From Povalibacter uvarum (GTDB lineage Bacteria > Pseudomonadota > Gammaproteobacteria > Steroidobacterales > Steroidobacteraceae): 64,000 nucleotides of DNA. Shown in pieces: positions 1-7,923 of this stretch (within the stretch, counting starts at the first letter, position 1; each line of letters begins with the position of its first letter). A program made the translations under genes and the position numbers. The notes under the pieces are model-generated. The model had not been told where the DNA came from. It ran no database searches and was given only the letters and a program-made list of their open reading frames with translations. The stretch is from NCBI RefSeq assembly GCF_014202975.1, contig NZ_JACHHZ010000006.1:558001-622000 (forward strand). The letters run 5' to 3'.

Positions 1-6
1 GGCGCA

Positions 7-2187
7 TCAGCCGGCAGGTCCTGTGTTCGCGGGCGCCGCGTTCGCAGCGGCCACGGGTTCGACGGTCGGGATGATCAGTTTCGTGCCGGCACGCAGCGAC
101 CCCAGATCCACATCCGGGTTGTACTGCCGCAGCAGCCAGATCGGAATGTTGTAGCGCTGCTGCGCGAGCACCCAGATCGACTCGCCGCTCTTGATGACGT
201 GACTCACGTCGCCGCTGATGCGGAATTCCGTGAAGAACGCTTCCTGCAGTTCGCGGTGATAGGCAACGCGACGCGCTTCGAACTGGTCGGGCGTGACCTT
301 CGAGAAATCGAGCTTCAGCTTGCGACCGATGACCACCGGCGTTGCCGAGGTCATGCGGTTCAGCTTGCGCACCTGGCTCGCGCGAACTTCCAGCCACTCG
401 GCGTAGTGACCGATGGTCTCTGCCGCCTGCACGCGAATCGTGCTGCCGTCATGAACCGAGTAGTCGGCCGGGTCAGCCGATGCAGCGGCTTGCGCACCGG
501 GAACCAGCGTCGGACCCAACTCCTCCGCTTCCCTTTCAGAGGCAGGCTCTGCAGCTTCATTCACGGCCGCGACCTCGGCCACTGCAGCTGCAGCAGGCAC
601 GGCGGTATCGACAGGAACCTGTGCCTCAGCCGGCGGCGCAACGCGAGCGGATGCCTGCAACGCCAGCACCTGTCCCTCATAGACGAAGTTGCGGTTGCGG
701 ATCTCGTTCATGTCCATCAGCGCCTGTTCGGTCAGGCCGTGCTTCGTGGCGATCTTCGACAGCGTGTCGCCTCGTTTCACGATGTAGCGATTCTCGGTAC
801 CGACGACGCCCGTCGGCGCGGCTGCCGGCGGAGTCGGCTCCTTTTCCTTCTCTGCCTGCGCGACCTGAACAGGCGCCTGTGTCGGCTTGCCCGTCGTCGG
901 TAGCGTCAGAACCTGGCCGGCGTGGATGCGATACGGTTTACGCAGACCGTTCATCTCGGCGAGGCGCGCCATGCTCACACCGTATCGGCTGGCGATCACC
1001 GAAAGCGTCTCACCGCCACGAACCTTGTGCTTGGTATCGGCAACCTGCGCATCGAAGCGATCCGCGCTTGCGAGACGCGCGACGACTTTGTTCATGTCCA
1101 TCTCGGCGGGAACCCGGAACTCGAAACCCCGCGGCACGTGGCGCGAGCCGTTCCACACGGTCGGCAGCAACGAGGGATTCAGCTTGCGCAGGATGTCACT
1201 GTCGACCTGGAGCGCCGAAGCAAGCTGGCTCGCCGGCACATAGCCGGACATCACCATGATCTGGCTGTTGTCGATCGGATGAAGCTTGACGGGGCCGAAG
1301 AACTTCTCGGGATTCGAATCGATCTCGAGCGCCGCGAGGAAGGCGACGTAGAAATTGCGCGACGCGAAGCCGAATGAGCGGCTGCTGTACTCGCGCACGA
1401 TCGTCGTGATGTCGCTCGTGCCCATGGCTTCCTGCGCGCGGCGCATGCCAGCAGTGCCGTGGTTGTACGCAGTGAGTGCGAGCGGCCACGAGCCGAGCAC
1501 GATGTGATTCTGTTCGAGGAAGCGACCCGCGGCTTCAGTCGCGATGTACGGATCGAGCCGTTCATCGACGACGCTGTCGATGCGCATGTAGCGGCGGCCG
1601 GTGCCGCGCATGAATTGCCACATGCCTGCCGCACCGACTTTCGAATAGGCATATGTGTTGAATGAAGACTCGACGTGGGGCAGCGCCGCGAGTTCCGTCG
1701 GCAATCCCATCTTCTGGAAGGTCTTCGCGATGTGACCCTTGTACGCGCCCGAGCGGATCAGGCCTTCGAGGAATCGATCGGACTGACCGAGCTGAAAGCG
1801 CACTTCCTCCGACGCTTGCTCGAACCGGGCGCGGCGTGTGCCCTTTGGCCACAGCGCCTGCACGCGCAACTCCTCTTCGCTCAGGTCGGTGGCGCCGGCG
1901 GCGAGGCGATCGAGCATCCGGCTGTACTTGCGCTTCGTGTCGTCGATGCGCTTCGAACGCTCCCGCGGCGACAGATCACCCGGGAATTTCATGATTTCGT
2001 AGACCACATCGAGCCGCACGGGATCGTGGATCAACCCACCGTCGGTACCCACTTCCGTGTAGATCCGCCGCCAGAAAGCGATGTCGTGCTCTAGCGCAGC
2101 CGGACGCGGGAAGGCATCGCTCGCGAAGACTGGGGCAGCCACCAGGGCCAGCAGGATCAAGGAAATGGCTCGAACGGAACGTAGCAT
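7..2187 (-). CDS. mltD: Membrane-bound lytic murein transglycosylase D with LysM repeats
   Basis: A 726-residue protein expected to cleave the glycan strand of peptidoglycan, leaving 1,6-anhydro-muramic ends. A signal peptide (LRSVRAISLILLALVAAPVFA) is followed by an SLT/goose-lysozyme domain whose catalytic Glu lies in HVESSF (Glu173); the GMWQFM and ALTAYNHG motifs that follow are typical of MltD. The C-terminal half carries about four LysM peptidoglycan-binding repeats (for example VKRGDTLSKIATKHG and IKSGESIWVLAQQRY) separated by Ala/Pro/Glu-rich linkers. The start at 2187 gives a clean signal peptide; an upstream in-frame ATG at 2235 would add 16 residues that look non-native. E. coli MltD has two LysM repeats and about 450 residues, so this is an enlarged version. 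Confidence 0.93.
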   Translation of the reverse strand: MLRSVRAISLILLALVAAPVFASDAFPRPAALEHDIAFWRRIYTEVGTDGGLIHDPVRLDVVYEIMKFPGDLSPRERSKRIDDTKRKYSRMLDRLAAGATDLSEEELRVQALWPKGTRRARFEQASEEVRFQLGQSDRFLEGLIRSGAYKGHIAKTFQKMGLPTELAALPHVESSFNTYAYSKVGAAGMWQFMRGTGRRYMRIDSVVDERLDPYIATEAAGRFLEQNHIVLGSWPLALTAYNHGTAGMRRAQEAMGTSDITTIVREYSSRSFGFASRNFYVAFLAALEIDSNPEKFFGPVKLHPIDNSQIMVMSGYVPASQLASALQVDSDILRKLNPSLLPTVWNGSRHVPRGFEFRVPAEMDMNKVVARLASADRFDAQVADTKHKVRGGETLSVIASRYGVSMARLAEMNGLRKPYRIHAGQVLTLPTTGKPTQAPVQVAQAEKEKEPTPPAAAPTGVVGTENRYIVKRGDTLSKIATKHGLTEQALMDMNEIRNRNFVYEGQVLALQASARVAPPAEAQVPVDTAVPAAAAVAEVAAVNEAAEPASEREAEELGPTLVPGAQAAASADPADYSVHDGSTIRVQAAETIGHYAEWLEVRASQVRKLNRMTSATPVVIGRKLKLDFSKVTPDQFEARRVAYHRELQEAFFTEFRISGDVSHVIKSGESIWVLAQQRYNIPIWLLRQYNPDVDLGSLRAGTKLIIPTVEPVAAANAAPANTGPAG

Positions 2188-2364
2188 CGGCGTTAAGGGG
2201 TCTTGAGGGAATGGATGAGTCGTCAAAACAGGCACTTAGACTATGTAAAACACCGGCCATTGCTCAACTGCATGGTTCACAGACTGAGAACGGCCCGCTG
2301 GCTGGTTGGCAAAGCGGAGGCGGCCGACCCGGCGCGCACATATATATGCGGGCGCCGACCACTC

Positions 2365-2436
2365 CGTCATTCCCGCGAAAGCGGGAATCCATCCTGACAA
2401 GCACAGAGATGGCCCCCGCCTGCGCGGGAGTGACGG
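2365..2436. repeat. REP-type palindromic repeat, family A
   Basis: An inverted pair of the unit GTCATTCCCGCGAAAGCGGG with ATCCATC next to it; the second arm ends in GCGCGGGAGTGACGG. Each arm is itself a small hairpin (CCCGC-GAAA-GCGGG). The same unit recurs at about 27.7, 36.4, 40.5, 44.3, 54.8, 56.1, 58.1 and 59.2 kb of this window, always outside or at the very end of genes. Confidence 0.85.
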
Positions 2437-2483
2437 AAATGAACTTGATCTGACGGCATTCGCCCGCGACGGTTCCTTCCTGC

Positions 2484-2558
2484 TGTGGGTCCGACTTCAG
2501 TCGGACGTTATCGCCGCAGGCGATGCTTCGCTGACGTCCGGCTAAAGCTGGACCCACA
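2484..2558. repeat. REP-type palindromic repeat, family B
   Basis: Outer arms TGTGGGTCCGACTTCAGTCGGACGT and ACGTCCGGCTAAAGCTGGACCCACA are near-perfect inverted copies, with an inner CGCC-GCAGGCG-type hairpin between. The same sequence flanks the composite element at 27641-27804, and one arm is present at 44388-44417. Confidence 0.8.
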
Positions 2559-2654
2559 ACAAGAGACCCGCCCGGAGGAACTTCGCAGATCAAGTCGCCT
2601 CTAGACGAGACAAGAACAAACCTGCTCGTTTGGGGATGAATCGCGGTCGAGCCC

Positions 2655-3299
2655 GTGCACTCACAACCTGGCTCTCATTGGCGCGTGCGATGCGCGGCGG
2701 TTCTCATCGTCACGATCCTGCATGCGCTGCTGCTGCTCCTGATCTGGAAATCCCGCCAGCTGCTGCTCGTGCACGAGGCGTCCGCCGATCGCTTCATCGA
2801 GTGGATTCGAATCGATCCGCCACTGGACAACCCGGTACCCTCCTCTCCGCCCGAGCCGGACTTGATCGCACGAGAGCGAACGATCGAGCTGCAACAACCG
2901 TTACCACCTCCGGCATCGACTGCTTCCGCAACTGAGTCGCTACCACCGCGGCAGATCGACTGGAGTGCGCACGGAGCGTATGCGGCAAAGAAGGCGGTCG
3001 AGGGTAGCGTCAGCGAACCCTATCGAAACTTCGGCCCGCGCAAACAGGGCCCGCCGCCCGAACCGGGCGCGCCGGCGCTCTTTGAAGAAGAGGAGGAGAA
3101 ATTCGGTAAGGAAGGAACCGACATCCACGGCGATCCCGTGGTGTGGCTGAGCAAGCACTGCTACCAAGAGCTCGAGAAGACCGTTCAGACCGCGCGCGAC
3201 TGGGTCGATCCTCGTCCGCGGCTCACGCAGTGCATGTTCAATCTGGGCTCACCCGAACCGCGCGGCGATCTGTTCGAGCATTTGAAGAAGAAGCGGTGA
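2655..3299 (+). CDS. Hypothetical inner-membrane-anchored periplasmic protein, TonB-like layout
   Basis: A 214-residue protein with a short basic N-terminus and one membrane segment (about residues 11-30, AAVLIVTILHALLLLLIW). A Pro/Glu-rich stretch and a soluble C-terminal part follow, containing Cys residues in KHCYQEL and TQCMFN. The N-terminal anchor plus proline-rich spacer resembles TonB or TolA-type energy transducers, but the C-terminal TonB fold was not recognised. The GTG start at 2655 is the only in-frame start that keeps a basic residue cluster before the membrane helix; no strong Shine-Dalgarno is visible. Function unknown. Confidence 0.6.
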   Translation: MHSQPGSHWRVRCAAVLIVTILHALLLLLIWKSRQLLLVHEASADRFIEWIRIDPPLDNPVPSSPPEPDLIARERTIELQQPLPPPASTASATESLPPRQIDWSAHGAYAAKKAVEGSVSEPYRNFGPRKQGPPPEPGAPALFEEEEEKFGKEGTDIHGDPVVWLSKHCYQELEKTVQTARDWVDPRPRLTQCMFNLGSPEPRGDLFEHLKKKR

Positions 3300-3309
3300 G
3301 CGATGAGCT

Positions 3310-3344
3310 GTGAGCCAGAGAAGAATCTTTCTCCTCTGGCTCAC
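3310..3344. terminator. Bidirectional hairpin between convergent genes
   Basis: GTGAGCCAGAG and CTCTGGCTCAC form a perfect 11-bp stem around a 13-nt loop. It lies between the stop of the plus-strand gene at 3299 and the stop of the minus-strand gene at 3369. There is no long U-tract, so termination activity is inferred from position and stem strength. Confidence 0.5.
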
Positions 3345-3368
3345 CGATCGCCGTTCGCAGCCTCTTCC

Positions 3369-4193
3369 TCAGGTCGCCGGAGCCGCTGCTGCCTTGGCCG
3401 CGGGAATATTGAACGCCTGCTCGACCTTCGCGACCGCGGCCCCGATGCCGTCGCTTGCGGTCTTCGCTTTTGCCGGCAACGTCTTTCCGGCGACCGAAGC
3501 ATCGACCTTTCTCACCGCTTCGACGAATGCGACGGCCTCGCCGGAGGCTGGCTTGCCGTCATCGACTCGCGACTTGAGCGCCTTGGCGGCCTTGTGCATC
3601 GCTTCGATGCTGCCCTCCGCCGCCTCGATGCCGGCCTTGTCTTCCTTGCCGAATACCGTCTTGAGCTCGCGCTTCAGGTTGTCGCCATTCTTGCCGGCGG
3701 CAGCGGCGGCGTCCTGGATCTCGAGGTCGTTCATGCGGCGGGGCGGATTGGTTGCGTTCGGAAAGTTTGATCCGTACGCGCCCGCAAGGTTGTTCAGGCT
3801 GGCCTTGAATTCATCCCACTCGCTGCGTCCCTTGAGCGTCGGCGCCTGCGACTGGATGAATTTCTCCATGCCGTCCGCGTAGCTCATGACGGCATTGAGC
3901 TCAGCGCTGGCGGCGTACTTCTTGTCGAACCGCTCTTTCAGCCTTTCGATGCTGGTCTTGAAGTCCTCGAGGAAGGCTTTCACGTCCACTTCGCCCTGGG
4001 CGCCACGGACCGTTGCCTTCTTGATGTCCTTATCGAGCGCCTTCTGGAAGGTGTTGGCGGACTTTTCGACCTGCTCGATCAGCCCTTCGACGGCCTTGTC
4101 CCCCGGCCGGGCGGTCTGGGCAACCGCTGGGAGCGCAATGACGGCGCCGAGAGCCGTCAACGCAACAACGCCCAGGATTCTGGCAATGCTCAT
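3369..4193 (-). CDS. Hypothetical secreted alpha-helical protein
   Basis: A 274-residue protein with a clear signal peptide (MSIARILGVVALTALGAVIALPAVAQ) and a Lys/Ala/Glu-rich body that should be largely helical. Charged amphipathic stretches such as EQVEKSANTFQKALDKDIKKA and FKTSIERLKERFDKKYA suggest a helical bundle. It ends in an Ala-rich tail (IPAAKAAAAPAT). No catalytic motif or known family was recognised. It is likely periplasmic. It is transcribed alone, convergent with the anchored protein at 2655. Confidence 0.7.
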   Translation of the reverse strand: MSIARILGVVALTALGAVIALPAVAQTARPGDKAVEGLIEQVEKSANTFQKALDKDIKKATVRGAQGEVDVKAFLEDFKTSIERLKERFDKKYAASAELNAVMSYADGMEKFIQSQAPTLKGRSEWDEFKASLNNLAGAYGSNFPNATNPPRRMNDLEIQDAAAAAGKNGDNLKRELKTVFGKEDKAGIEAAEGSIEAMHKAAKALKSRVDDGKPASGEAVAFVEAVRKVDASVAGKTLPAKAKTASDGIGAAVAKVEQAFNIPAAKAAAAPAT

Positions 4194-4372
4194 AGTGTTC
4201 TCACCCTGTCTTGGAGTTGATATTCAGTGCGATCCCGCCTCCCGGCAGCCGCCCGGAGGGCGCACGCCAGTCATCCAAGACTAGCCGTCCGGCCGGTGAA
4301 TACCTGTAAGGGTCAAGCGCAGTTTTTGCGGGTGCAACAAAGACTGGGCCGGCGGGGGCACCCCGGAGAAGA

Positions 4373-4453
4373 GTTTCACACGGAGTTCACGGAGGGCACG
4401 GAGATGAAGCGGAAGAAGGTTCCTTCTCCGTGATCTCCGTGATCTCCGTGTGA
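4373..4453. repeat. Palindromic repeat built from CACGGAG units
   Basis: The arm GAGTTTCACACGGAG is repeated inverted as CTCCGTGTGAAACTC. Between them lie iterated (T)CACGGAG / CTCCGTGAT units, for example CTCCGTGATCTCCGTGATC. The block sits directly downstream of the TonB-dependent receptor stop codon. A related (GATCACGGG) iteration is present at 29538-29577. It is probably a mobile intergenic repeat that can also fold into a long hairpin. Confidence 0.65.
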
Positions 4454-4463
4454 AACTCCGGCC

Positions 4464-7400
4464 TTACCTCCACGCCGCACTCAACGACAACTTGAACGTC
4501 CGCGTCGGCTGCAGCCAGGTGGTCGGCTGGAGGAAGTTCTCGTTGAAGTCGCCGAAGTTGCCGGAGAACTCGTCCCGACCGTCCGGGTTCTGCCAGTTGA
4601 AGACGTTGAGCACGTCGAACCGGATGCGCAGGTCGAGGTCTTCCATGACGGTGAAGGTCTTCTGGGCAGCGAGATCGAACTGCTTGAAGCCCAGCGTCGT
4701 GTCCGGCTTCTTGGCATCCCAGAAACAGCTCTGCGGGCTCGAGGCCTGGTAGCAGTTCACCGTCGAGTAATACATCGGCGAAGCGAGGTTCAGCTTGCCC
4801 GACAACCCGATGCCCCACGGACCGTCATAGATCGCCGTGGCGACCAGCCGATGCTCCGGCACCCCCGTCGACGGATTCCAGCCGAACAGGTCGATCGACG
4901 GATAGTCGAAGATGTAGGTGTCATCGTCCTTCGCCGAGTTGAGTCGATTCTCCTCGCCATCGGTGTACGTGTACGCGAAGGTCACGCCCCAGCCGGACGA
5001 CTCGGTGTACGGCTTCTGCACTGACAGCAGCACCTGTTTCGATTTCGTCTCGACGCCGTTCGTGCCGAGCAGCAGGTTGCCCAGCGTCTGACCCTGGTAG
5101 GCCGGATGCTCGCCCCACGGCTGGTTGCCCCAGGTCACGCCCGGCGGGAAGAACGATCCGTCCGGATAGCGCTGGCCCAGCAGGAAGATGATGCCGTCCT
5201 GGTACTCCACGTACGCGAGCGTCAATGACGTCAGCCAGTCATGCTCACCCAACGTCCAGCGATCGCGGATCCCCAAGCTGAACTGATCCGAGTAAGGCGT
5301 CTTCAGGTCATTGTTGAGCATGAATACTTCGGCGCCGCGCGCGGGATTCGCCGCTGCCAGTGCATCGAGTTGCGCCGGATCGAAATAGATCGGGTCGAAC
5401 GGTCCGAGACACGTACCTCCGCGCGAGCTGCACTGGGTCGGCGGCGATGTCGGCGAATCGAACCAGTACTCGTAGCGCGGGAAGCTGCCCTTCGTAGTTT
5501 CGCGCGCAAGGTACTCGAAGACATTGCGATCGTAGGAACGTCCCGCGCCGCCAAACAGCACGTGACGTTCGTCCTCGGTCAGGTCGAACGAGAAGCCCAG
5601 GCGCGGCGCGAAAGCACTGTCGAATGCGTCGCGGTTGTTGCCGGTGCTGATGTACTCATCGATGTTGATACCGCCGAGACGCAGCGCTTCGGAATATGGG
5701 GCACCGCCCGCCGCCGGATTCGGGTTGGGCGAGGCCAGCGCATCGATCACGAGCTGCTGGGTGACGTAATCGAGGTACTGCGGCGTCTCTTCGTAGTCGT
5801 AGCGCACGCCGAGATTCACCTGCAGGCGATCGGTCACGTCCCAGTCGTCCTGGAGATAGATGCCGTACTGGTGGTTGTCCGATTCAACGCGGATGTCCTC
5901 GACCACGCGCGGCGTGCCGAAGATCACGCGCCACGGTGTCTGCGTCGGGTCGTTGATGTCGACGGAGAAATACGGGTTGTACGGCGACTGCGATTCCACC
6001 GTCATCTTGATCTGCTTGTACTTCACGCCAGCCTTGATCGTGTGATACCCGGCCAGTTCGACGGAATTGAACGTGATGTCGTTCTGGATTCCCCAGCCTT
6101 GCTGGCTGCGGTCGTCGAACACGTTGCCGCCGCCGTACGTCAGCACGATATTCTGCTGGTCGAATCCGCCGTTGAAGAGCTGGAAACCATTGCCATTGGT
6201 CACGGGGCGCGGAGTGAACTGCGAATCCTCATAGGTGATATGCGCGTCGTTCGTGAAGAAGTCGCCCGTGTACTGATAGCGCAGATCCCAGCGCGACTCC
6301 TTGTTGTCGTTGATCGTGCCGTAGCTCGGCGCCTCGGAATCGCCGAATGAGTAGTCCCCTTCGTCGCGATATTTGGCCGACAGTTCGAACAGGTGCGCGT
6401 CGGCCAGTGTCAGGTCTACCTTGGCGAACATCAGATCCTGGTCGAAGTCCTCGTTGAACACGCCGACGAAACCCGCGTAGGCGGGAGGCAACGGTCCGGT
6501 CCAGTTGGTCGGGAACACGGTGGCCGGCGACTCGATCTTCTTTTTCTCGTACGCCACGAAGAAGTGCATGCGATCGCGAATGATCGGGCCGCCCAGCGCC
6601 ATGCCGTATTGCTGCTGCTCGGACGGCGCCTTGGTGTCGTTCTCGATCTCGCGCGGGTCGCGGGCACGCCAGTCCTCGTTGGTCGTGTCGTAGAACGCTT
6701 CCGCTTCGAACTCGTTCGTACCTGACTTGGTTGCCGCGACGATCGCGGCGCTGGACACTTGATCGAATTCTGCCTTGTAGTTCGACGTGATGACTTTGTA
6801 CTCACCAATGGCCAACTGCGGGAACGGATTGCCGCGCGTGCCCTTGTTGGCAGCGGAGCTGTCCGCGAGCTTGCCCTGACCACCGACGCCGCCGCGCGTC
6901 ACGTAGTTCTTCTGGCCGACACCATCGATGTAGACATTCACGCCATTTGCCGACTGCGCGCCGCTGCGCAGCTCGGTCTGGCCGTTCGCACTCTGAACGA
7001 ACTGCATGCCCGGCACCGTCTCGGCAAACTGCAGGAAGTTGCGCGAGTTCTGCGGCAGCAACTCGATTTCCTTCAGGGACACGTAGCTCGCCACTTCAGA
7101 AGTCTTCGCTTCCACCAACCGCGTTGCCGAGACGGTGACCGAGTCGGTGAGCTCCGTCGCAGCAGCTTCGATGCCCAGGTCGAGCGTCGCACGCTGGCCA
7201 ACCGCGAGCTGCACGACTCTCGAAGTCGTCTGTCCGTTGGCGGTCACGTCGATCTTGTAAGGACCTGGCGGCAATCCGCCAAGCGTGTAGTTGCCGTTCG
7301 CGCCAACCTGCGCCGATCGGGTGAGACCGGTCGCGGTGTTGGTAGCAGTCACTGTCGCACCGGCCGCCGGCGCCTCACCGGAAGTGACTTGCCCTTGCAG

Positions 7401-7499
7401 CGTCGCACTGGTGGATTGCCCGAACACGCACGGCGCTGTCACGAGCATTGCGCCCGCGATCGCGGCCCGAAGAACCCGATACTTCGTTGAAGAGCTCAT
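4464..7499 (-). CDS. Oar-like TonB-dependent receptor with carboxypeptidase regulatory-like domain
   Basis: A 1011-residue outer-membrane receptor. A signal peptide (about 1-30, ending PCVFGQ) is followed by a CarboxypepD-regulatory-like beta-sandwich (LQGQVTSGEAPAAGATVTA through VVQLAVGQRATLDLGI). Next come a plug domain (VSATRL..., ELLPQNSRNFLQF, NGVNVYIDGVGQ) and a large beta-barrel with many aromatic strands ending SLSAAWR. This layout is that of Oar/SusC-like importers, which take up peptides or oligosaccharides using TonB energy. The start at 7499 has a good GGGGGAAT ribosome site and gives a normal signal peptide; a longer ORF start at 7730 does not. It is divergent from the secreted glycosidase at 7924, suggesting a joint glycan-uptake role. 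Confidence 0.9.
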   Translation of the reverse strand: MSSSTKYRVLRAAIAGAMLVTAPCVFGQSTSATLQGQVTSGEAPAAGATVTATNTATGLTRSAQVGANGNYTLGGLPPGPYKIDVTANGQTTSRVVQLAVGQRATLDLGIEAAATELTDSVTVSATRLVEAKTSEVASYVSLKEIELLPQNSRNFLQFAETVPGMQFVQSANGQTELRSGAQSANGVNVYIDGVGQKNYVTRGGVGGQGKLADSSAANKGTRGNPFPQLAIGEYKVITSNYKAEFDQVSSAAIVAATKSGTNEFEAEAFYDTTNEDWRARDPREIENDTKAPSEQQQYGMALGGPIIRDRMHFFVAYEKKKIESPATVFPTNWTGPLPPAYAGFVGVFNEDFDQDLMFAKVDLTLADAHLFELSAKYRDEGDYSFGDSEAPSYGTINDNKESRWDLRYQYTGDFFTNDAHITYEDSQFTPRPVTNGNGFQLFNGGFDQQNIVLTYGGGNVFDDRSQQGWGIQNDITFNSVELAGYHTIKAGVKYKQIKMTVESQSPYNPYFSVDINDPTQTPWRVIFGTPRVVEDIRVESDNHQYGIYLQDDWDVTDRLQVNLGVRYDYEETPQYLDYVTQQLVIDALASPNPNPAAGGAPYSEALRLGGINIDEYISTGNNRDAFDSAFAPRLGFSFDLTEDERHVLFGGAGRSYDRNVFEYLARETTKGSFPRYEYWFDSPTSPPTQCSSRGGTCLGPFDPIYFDPAQLDALAAANPARGAEVFMLNNDLKTPYSDQFSLGIRDRWTLGEHDWLTSLTLAYVEYQDGIIFLLGQRYPDGSFFPPGVTWGNQPWGEHPAYQGQTLGNLLLGTNGVETKSKQVLLSVQKPYTESSGWGVTFAYTYTDGEENRLNSAKDDDTYIFDYPSIDLFGWNPSTGVPEHRLVATAIYDGPWGIGLSGKLNLASPMYYSTVNCYQASSPQSCFWDAKKPDTTLGFKQFDLAAQKTFTVMEDLDLRIRFDVLNVFNWQNPDGRDEFSGNFGDFNENFLQPTTWLQPTRTFKLSLSAAWR

Positions 7500-7923
7500 C
7501 CGATATTCCCCCTCAAGTGAACGCGGACCCGCGGCGAGACTTCGGCAAACCGATTGCGCGCTGTCGCCGTGCGTCGCGCAACACGATGTTCGTTGGCGAA
7601 TAGCAACGGCGCGATGGCTCCCGGAAACGTCATTTGGTGCCAGTTGCCTGCAGCGTCTCTCGCTGTGGAAGTCGCGGGATCGTCTTGAACTCGACTCCGT
7701 TCGAAAAAGTTCCGCGACGCGCGGGAACAATTACTACGCCTGCGAATATCGTCGGTCATTGCGTAGAAGCCACATGCGAATGCACTCGCGCGCAAGCGAT
7801 GATGCGAGTCGTTTCGCCATCCGTCTTCACGATGCACTCCGTGCGTCGCCGTCGTTCTTGCGTCTGCTCACGGCGACGGCGGATTTTCCCGACACGACAA
7901 GAGAGAGACCAAGAGCAAATCGA
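7500..7923. other. Divergent promoter region between receptor and glycosidase
   Basis: About 420 bases separate the starts of the receptor (7499, minus) and the F5/8C glycosidase (7924, plus). No repeat, hairpin or additional gene was convincingly seen. The reading frame of the glycosidase stays open upstream, but that part (residues before the signal peptide) looks non-coding. The region presumably contains both promoters. Confidence 0.4.

Larger units (their letters stand above)
2188..2654. other. Intergenic region holding two REP-type repeats
   Basis: This is the divergent promoter region between mltD and the anchored protein at 2655. Besides the two palindromic repeats listed separately (2365-2436 and 2484-2558), no convincing gene was found. 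The segment 2338-2348 contains a short TA alternation (catatatatg). Apparent ORFs across here encode the RHSRESGNP-type peptide that is a signature of the repeat itself and are not genes. Confidence 0.6.

Noticed and set aside
2338..2453. ORFs containing RHSRESGNP-like peptides
   Set aside because: This peptide is the translation of the REP repeat; it recurs wherever the repeat occurs and is not a gene.
4387..4818. 143-residue minus-strand ORF starting within the receptor gene
   Set aside because: It lies out of frame inside the receptor and its C-terminal EFHTEITEITEK-type part is a translation of the CACGGAG repeat.
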